Source: Hygrophila difformis (taxonomy: Eukaryota; Streptophyta; Magnoliopsida; Lamiales; Acanthaceae). From it: a stretch of 64,000 bases of DNA. How positions within the stretch are numbered: the first letter of the stretch is position 1; every line of letters starts with the position of its first letter. The translations under genes were made by a program, and so were the position numbers. This document shows, in pieces, positions 57,509 through 64,000 of this stretch. The notes below the pieces were generated by a model that saw only the letters and a program-made list of their open reading frames with translations, searched no databases and was not told where the DNA came from. The stretch lies in NCBI GenBank assembly GCA_030278955.1, contig JAOANR010000013.1, forward strand, positions 42,630,191 through 42,694,190, written 5' to 3'.

Positions 57509-59169
57509 ATGCTCTCTGAATTGAAACCCCCGGATCCTGAACTGCTACCGACTGTCGAACCACCTTTGCAACCTAATGCTCCGCCGTTCTCGTTCAAGGA
57601 TGCAGTTCTCTCTGCGGCTCCAACACAGGCGGCCCTCCCGGCACCCTGTCGAGACCTTTTGAAGGAAAAATTGGCTACTATTGATTTCTCAGGGGCTCAT
57701 AGGCGGTGTCCACGAATACGCTTTGCCCCGTCGGTGTTAGAAGAAGTGTATGAGCCGTGGAAGGACACTCTGATTGTGAAACCGCTGGGAGGCACAGTCG
57801 GATATATGGCCATGAAGGACAGGCTGCCTCGAATATGGAAGCTATCTGGTGCCATGGACTTGCTAGATATTGGATTTGGATGCTTCATGGTTAAGTTTGC
57901 CATGCCTACAGACCGAGATAAAGTTCTCACTGGGGGTCCTTGGTTGGTCTTTGACCATGTTCTGTCGATTGTGAGATGGTATAAGGGGTTTGATCCAAGG
58001 ACATCTAAGGTTAATACCATTCAAACCTGGGTGCGATTCCCAGCTTTAAGTCCTGCTTTCTATAAGGAAAGCTACCTTCGTGTCATTGCATCTGCCATCG
58101 GTATACCTATTAAGTTTGATGTGAATACCACGGCGCTTTCTCGGGGCAGATATGCGCGGGCATGCATTGAGATCAATCTTGACTCGCCTTTGCTTGGAAA
58201 GGTTGATGTTGATGAACAGATTGTCCATGTGGCCTATGAGGGGCTCCATATGGTGTGCATGAAGTGTGGGAAGTTTGGGCACCTTCAAGGTGCATGTGGT
58301 GGACTGGTGGTGAGCCCGAATCTCTTCTCCCAGGCAAACTATCGGCGGATGGTGTATCGGTGGCCGGCGAGGCAGTTACTGAAGCGGGCCAGTCCCAGGT
58401 CGTGGCATCCGCGTCTGATGGGGGGGAGATCGTGCATGTTAGGAAGATTGTGCATGAAGAGGTTGATCATGGGAAGAAGCCAGTGGACGCTTTGGGCCCT
58501 AGCGGATCGGAGAGTGAATCCCAAGTGGATATGGGCCTTGGTGAATGGATGATGGTCCAGAGGAGGAAGCCCAAAACGAAAAGTAAGGCCAGGCCAGCAA
58601 GGAAGGAGGGTGCTGGGCTAGTGGCTCCGCATGGGATTAATAAAGGGACAGATGGGGCAGTGGCTCCGCAGGGGGCTATTATAGAGGTATCTGGGCCAAT
58701 GGTTTCGGAAGGGATTATTAAAGAGGTAGAGGTTCATGGGCCTGGTATCTTAGTGGAACAACAGCCGCCTTTAGACCTGACTGTGGCTAGGCCCACTACT
58801 AAGGCTTCTGGTGCACCGACTAATCTTGGTAAAGGCAAGGGCTTGTTACATGTGCAGAGAAGGTCACGCATTGTTAAGAAATCGGGAACGACGTCGACAT
58901 CAGGGATCAATAAATCACTGACCACGGCGAGTAGCCTTGCGGCGCTGGAGCCTGGGGATGTGGCAACCCTTGTTGAGACATTAGCGATTGATACTGGCAC
59001 CGGACGGGGGCTGCCTGCGTCTAAGGGTGAGATGGAATCAGCTACAGGTACTGTGGGCGAAATGGAGTCAGCTCCGGGGCCTGTGGCCGAGATGGAGTTA
59101 GCTCCGGATACTGTGGGCGAGACGGAATCTAAAGGTGATCCCCCGGATGGTGGGGAGCCATCGTATTGA
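57509..59169 (+). pseudogene. LINE ORF1 (DUF4283 plus CCHC knuckle), frameshifted
   Basis: From the ATG at 57509 the first frame encodes a DUF4283 domain (about residues 90-200; IGFGCFMVKFAMPTDRDKVL, GGPWLVFDHVLSIVRWY). A zf-CCHC_4 knuckle CMKCGKFGHLQGAC follows (C250-C263). These act as the nucleic-acid-binding chaperone of the L1 particle. After the knuckle the frame changes: the expected Lys/Arg-rich tail with GEWMMVQRRKPKTK continues to 59169 in the -1 frame, while the original frame runs into a nonsense extension ending at 58552. The break lies between 58298 and about 58320. Confidence 0.9.
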
Positions 59170-59228
59170 GTTATTAGCCTTGAACAGGTTGGCTACGATT
59201 GGGAATTATCTTACTTCATATCTTTATT

Positions 59229-62200
59229 ATGTCGTCATTTGATAATTACTCAATTCTAGCGTGGAATGTGCGCGGGCTTATGAATGCCCGTGCTATTAGG
59301 ATTCTTGCTGATAATATTGCCCTGCAGACTCCATCCCTTCTGTGCTTATTTGAACCGCAGGGGCCGTATGACAGATTGAGGAATTTTATGTTCAACAAAG
59401 GCTATTTCCCTATTGCTATTCAGGAAGCCACAGGTCGGGCAGGGGGGATATGGGTGCTAGGGAGGTCTGGTGAAGTCGTTGATATTGAGGTTGTGGAATT
59501 GGTGGATAGGCTCATTACTCTGAAAATCCGGAAGGGTGATGTTTCCTGGCATTGCACCGCTGTGTATACCTATCCCAACTATTATCGTCGGAAGGCTAAC
59601 TGGGCATATCTACGTGAACTGGGAGGTCGGATCGTTGGCCCCTGGTTTGCCATCGGTGACTGGAATGAAGTCCTAGCTTCGTCGGAGGTTCAGGGGGGGG
59701 CTTTTCTTCAAAGCCGAGCTGATGAGTTTAGCACCTGTATTGGGGATTGTGGACTCCTTCCCGTGCGTGTGGAAGGGTCAGCATTCACTTGGGTGAGACC
59801 TGTTAACGGGGATCGATGTTTGAGGAAGTGTCTAGATCGTGGACTAGCCAATTTGGCGTGGATTGAACGATTCCCTAATGCTTATATCCGCACATTGGCA
59901 AGAATTGGATCTGATCACCACCCTCTACTGCTGTCTTGTGGGGGTGCGATACAACGGGGAGGGAGTCGGCCATTTCGATGGGAGGCGACTTGGAATAGAT
60001 TATCGTGTTACGAACAGCGGGTGGCTGAAACTTGGACGAACTGTCAGGGCCAGTTAGCGGATCGCCTCCAGTCACTTAGGGCGTCAGCCCAGCAATGGCC
60101 AAGTGAGGGGAGACGTATCCGGAATCGAAAAAAGAAATTAATGTGCCGCCTGGCCGGGATTGAGAGGACACTATCCAATGTTGACTCGTTGCAGTTGGTC
60201 CTCCTTGAGCAGCAGCTCCAACAGGAATACCATGAGCTTCTGTGCCAAGAGGAGCTTTTCTGGGCACAACGTGCTAAGGAAGATTGGGTTCGGGTGGGTG
60301 ACCGGAATACCAAGTTCTTCCATGCTCAAGCAAAATTCAGACATCATCGACATCAAGTGCATGGGCTGTTCCTCGATGATGGTACGTGGTGCACTAATCA
60401 GGCTGTTCTCCAACAATCAGTTCGGGACTTTTATGTGAAGCTATTTGAGGATAACCGGCTAGTTGATGATGTTGGCTCCATAGCTCCTCTCAGGCCCCTA
60501 TCAGTGCTTGATGGTGAATTGGAGTCGGGGCCTGTACAACCCATTGAGGTGGTCACAGCATTAAATCAATTTACACCTCTTGCGGCACCGGGCCCAGATG
60601 GTTTTTCTGCTGACTTCTATAAGAAATACTGGTCCATGGTCGGAAAGGATGTCATTGAAATGGTGCAACAGGCGTATGAATCTGGTGTGATACCCCCGTC
60701 ATTGACTAAAGCATTTATTTGTTTGATACCTAAAGTGGCCATTCCGTGTACTGTAAGAGAGTTCCGACCAATTACTCTCTGTTCAGTAGCTTACAAGTTC
60801 ATCTCTAAAGTTATTGTGAATCGTTTGCGGCCGGTGTTGGAAAGGTACATTTCGCCTCTTCAGTCTGCATTTCTTCCTGGGAGAGGGACACTCGATAACT
60901 CGATTATCCTGCAAGAATTGCTCTTTTCTCTATCCAGATCTAATTCCAGAACCAAGGCAGTGATACTTAAGGTGGATCTAGCAAAGGCCTATGATTGTGT
61001 ACGATGGCCTTTCTTGCATGAATGTCTCAATCAGATGTCAGTGCCGCCTCAGCTGTGTAGCATCATCATGGCGTGTGTCACCTCGCCTGAATTCTCCATT
61101 CTATGGAATGGGGCTCCGCTGGATGGTTTCTGTCCTCACAGGGGTCTTCGTCAGGGAGACCCCCTCTCACCGTATCTATTTAATATCGTCGTGGAGAGGC
61201 TTTCTGCCTCCATTGATCAACAGGTTACGCAGGGTGTGTGGCGGCCGATTTATCTCTCCACTGGTGGGAGAGGGATTTCACATTTGATGTTTGCAGATGA
61301 CCTGATCCTCTGCACTATGATGGATGTGGCTAGCATACAGTGTCTCTCACAAACTTTAGAGGTCTTTGCAGATGCTGCGGGTTTGAAAGTTAACGTTGCC
61401 AAGTCCCGTGCCTATGCTCCTCCTTGTGTTACTGAGCCAGAGCGTCGATGGTTTTCGGATGTCATTGCTATTCCGTTCACCAATAATCTGGGGAAGTACC
61501 TAGGCTTTCCTCTTCACATTGGTCGTATGGGAGCTGCTGATTACAATTTCATTCTTGAACATATGGACAAGAGGATCACATCATGGGCTATGCGGTTGTT
61601 GAATAAATCTGGCCGGGCTACTTTAGCACGCCATGTCTTGGCTGCAATTCCAACATACTACATGCAATTGACATGGCTGCCACGTTCGCTGTGTGATAAG
61701 ATTGACCAGAGGATACGAAATTTTGTGTGGAAGGATCGGACAGGGCGGGGTATCAACTTGGTTGGATGGGATCGCATTGCTAAACCGAAACAGTGTGGTG
61801 GCCTTGGTTTTCGGAAAGCTAGATTGATTAACACGGCTCTATTGGGAAAATTGGCTCATGATCTCTTCATGGGCAAGGAAAAATTATGGTGCGTCCTTCT
61901 CCGTGACAAGTATTGCAGCGACACTGGGCACTTCACTCTTCTTCGCAAGGGAGGATCGCCGGTTTGGAGAAGCCTCTGTAAAGCTGCCTTGCAGCTGTTG
62001 GAAGGCTTCTCATTTAAATTGGGAAGTGGATCTTCCTCCATATGGTTTTCACCGTGGTTTAAGGGCAAGCTATTGGGGCCGGATATTCCCATGATTGCAC
62101 CTTCGGACCTGACCTTGCAAGTGAAAGACGTGGTGAGGAGTAATGTCTGGGACTTCAGTGCTGTACTCACTAACATCCCCCAGGACATTCAACAGGAAAT

Positions 62201-63301
62201 ACAGGTACTTTCGCCACCGGTTCTTCATCCATCCCTGGAAGATCGATGGGTGTGGAAGGGGACCTTGGATGGTATCTATACTGTTGCATCTGGTTACGCT
62301 TTCCTTTTAGGAAACTCGGATGAGGGAGGTCAATGGAGGTGGCTATGGTCCTCCAACTTGCCAGAACGCCTTTGCTTCCTTCTCTGGTTGCTTGCTTGGG
62401 AGGCACTTCCGAGTAATTCCCTACGGTTTCATAGAGGTATGGCCTCATCTCCTTTATGTCAGATTTGTGGAGTCCATGAGGAGGATTGGACACACTGTTT
62501 ATTCTATTGTTCCTGGACGAACCCGGTGTGGAGGACGCTTGGTGTCTCGCTGCCGAATGACTTGGATACTATAGATCGGCCACACATTCGTCGTTGGTGG
62601 GGGGTATGTTTAGCCACTTCGGCAACATCTTCTTGGCTGGTGTGTGGCAAATCTGGAAGGAAAGATGTGCACGAATCTTTCGAGGTACCAATACATCACA
62701 TTTGACCACTATTCGAAAAGTCTTGCATGCCCGTGCAATGTTAGATGTTGTGCAGGTGATACCCTCTACCTTATCTCCCCCGGTGCGGTTAGTGAAGTGG
62801 AATATGGGGGATTGGTCTGGAGTGTGTCTGCATTGCGATGGGTCTCGACAAGATGATAGCAATAAGGCGGGATTCGGGGCTGTGCTAAGGCGGATGGATG
62901 GTAGCTGGATGGGAGGTGTTTCGGGGTGCTTGGGAGATACATCAGTGATCCATGCAGAGGTAGCTGGAATTATGTATGGGCTGGAGTTAGTAGTGCAAAA
63001 TGGTGTTAGAGAGATTTGTTGTTTTAGTGACTCTGAACAGGCTATACGGCTCATAAAGGGCGGCAATTCTCAGTCACATTGGCTAGCTGCATACTTGGCC
63101 AGAATTGGGGAAATAAGGAGATCTCTCCAGGTGTGCCAATTTCGACATATCTTGAGAGAAGGAAACGCTGTGGCTGACTACCTAGCTAAACGAGGGGTGC
63201 AAGATGAGCTATTTTTCACGACATGGGCCTTTCCTCCAGATGGCGTACGTCCTCTTTTGACGGCAGATGCGACGGGTACTTGGTTCCCAAGGGCTAGTTA
63301 G
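59229..63301 (+). pseudogene. LINE ORF2 (endonuclease, reverse transcriptase, zf-RVT, RNase H), one frameshift
   Basis: The ATG at 59229 (SSFDNYSILAWNVRG) is preferred over the upstream non-ATG extension. In order: APE-like endonuclease (AWNVRGL, LFEPQG, GDWNEVL, SDHHPLLL); RT with PGPDGFSADFYKKYW, FRPITLCSVAYKFISK, VDLAKAYDCVRW, RGLRQGDPLSPYLF and the catalytic FADD box; and a zinc-finger-like zf-RVT segment (WRWLWSSNLPERLCFLLW, CQICG..EED..HCLFYC). The open frame ends at 62705. The RNase H domain (CDGSRQDD, HAEVAG, FSDSEQA, REGNAVADYLA) follows in a different frame, open from 62594 to 63301. The shift is a 1-base indel near 62635, within the ATSSWL/LAGVWQIWKE junction. Together these span ~1357 codons, normal for plant L1 ORF2. 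Confidence 0.93.
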
Positions 63302-63501
63302 CATGTTGCCATGCTCTCTTTGTTTTTTCCTTTTTATTTTTTATTTTTCCCTTTTGTAATGTCTTTATCTAGCCTGCTCTGGCTGTTACGCAAAAAAAAA
63401 ATTTCTTCTGCTTCTACAGAAATAGACGTTTTAGAGAACAAAACCAGACTATTTTTGTATATCATAGAATAATTAATTAATCATAATTATATTCCTCTAT
63501 A

Positions 63502-63756
63502 CTCCTTCCGTTCATTTTTAGTTGTCTTTTTAGAGAGTAAAAAGTGTTTCAAAATAGTTATCATTTTTAGTTAGTTATAGGTAGTTATGCTATGTTTTTA
63601 TTATATTGCCCTTCACTTTACATAAATGCTATTTGTTGACATTTATTAAGAATGAATTTAGTTGAAGGGTAAAAATGTAAATTTATAAATTAATTAATGC
63701 AAACTTTGGTTATTGAAATTGAGCTAAAAGAGACAACTAAAAAGGAACTGAGGGAA
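63502..63756. mobile_element. MITE (Stowaway-like, third family)
   Basis: The left end CTCCTTCCGTTCATTTTTAG and the reverse complement of the right end TTCCCTCAGTTCCTTTTTAG pair well and continue into TTGTCT..TTTTAG. TA lies on both sides. A decayed relative is at 32932-33191. Confidence 0.8.
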
Positions 63757-64000
63757 TACTTCCTATAATTTGGCATAAAGTATATGGGAAAAAAGGCCAA
63801 ATACATCCATTTTCTTTTCAAAAAAGCCAAATTGGTCATTTTTTAATTTTATTGCCAATTTAGTCCGCTACCTATACTAATTATATCCATTTTAGTCCAA
63901 AAATCACTTATCCCTACCAGGACGCAGACGTGACATTAATTATATCCATTATGAGTATGTTTGGGAGCCAGCATATTTGGTAGCATATAGCATATTGGAA
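63757..64000. other. AT-rich intergenic DNA at the window edge
   Basis: GGCCAAATACATCCATTTT and related CCAATTTAGTCC words suggest the end of another repeat that continues outside the window. No gene is visible. Confidence 0.4.

Larger units (their letters stand above)
57394..63402 (+). mobile_element. L1-type LINE, near full length (6.0 kb)
   Basis: The element has ORF1 and ORF2 in order, a T-rich 3' UTR and a ~10-nt A tail at 63392-63401. It is flanked by the 14-bp target duplication TTCTTCTGCTTCTA (57380-57393 and 63403-63416). The 5' UTR before the ORF1 ATG is only ~115 bp, so slight 5' truncation is possible. One frameshift in each ORF makes this copy inactive. Confidence 0.93.

Overview
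This window is nuclear DNA from a flowering plant, most likely a eudicot. It holds spliced genes with plant orthologues, AT-rich introns and intergenic DNA, Stowaway-type MITEs with CTCCCTCCGT ends, a chromovirus-type Ty3/gypsy element primed by initiator tRNA-Met, plant L1 LINEs, tRNA-derived SINEs and Mutator-like elements. I cannot name the species. The number of transposons suggests a gene-poor euchromatic stretch.

Only three or four ordinary host genes can be supported. They are (i) the N-terminal 319 codons of an RRM protein on the minus strand (1-957, running off the window), (ii) an eight-exon oxysterol-binding-protein-related gene with PH and ORD domains (33887-40654, +), and (iii) a seven-exon D-cysteine desulfhydrase 2-like gene (50801-53208, +). 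Two gene fragments look like captured host exons: a PHD/RING protein exon (6100-6269) and two AP-1 sigma adaptin exons (48133-48369, -).

The rest is layered mobile DNA. From left to right: a 1.24-kb non-autonomous MULE with 9-bp target duplications (2090-3331); a decayed SINE (4807-4939); a Tekay-like Ty3/gypsy element whose two 2.59-kb LTRs differ by about 1%, followed by a second, truncated internal region (6898-19944); a Helitron 3' terminus (22106); an intact SINE (22442-22615); a 6.68-kb MULE with ~150-bp TIRs and a perfect 9-bp target duplication (22690-29370); small TIR elements and two 5'-truncated LINE fragments (29.5-33.2 kb); a palindrome array (41.77-41.93 kb); a second SINE (42284-42464); a decayed second MULE (43.5-45.1 kb); a CACTA terminus (49704); and a 6-kb L1 LINE with 14-bp target duplications (57394-63402). 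At least ten Stowaway-type MITEs are scattered throughout, two of them in introns of the ORP gene.

The most interesting unit is the 22690-29370 MULE. It carries a five-exon MuDR-type transposase gene and, convergent to it in the position mudrB holds in maize MuDR, a two-exon gene for a 168-residue GRF zinc-finger protein with a basic coiled region and a C-terminal membrane segment. The transposase reading frame is broken once, at a 4-base ATGA overlap.
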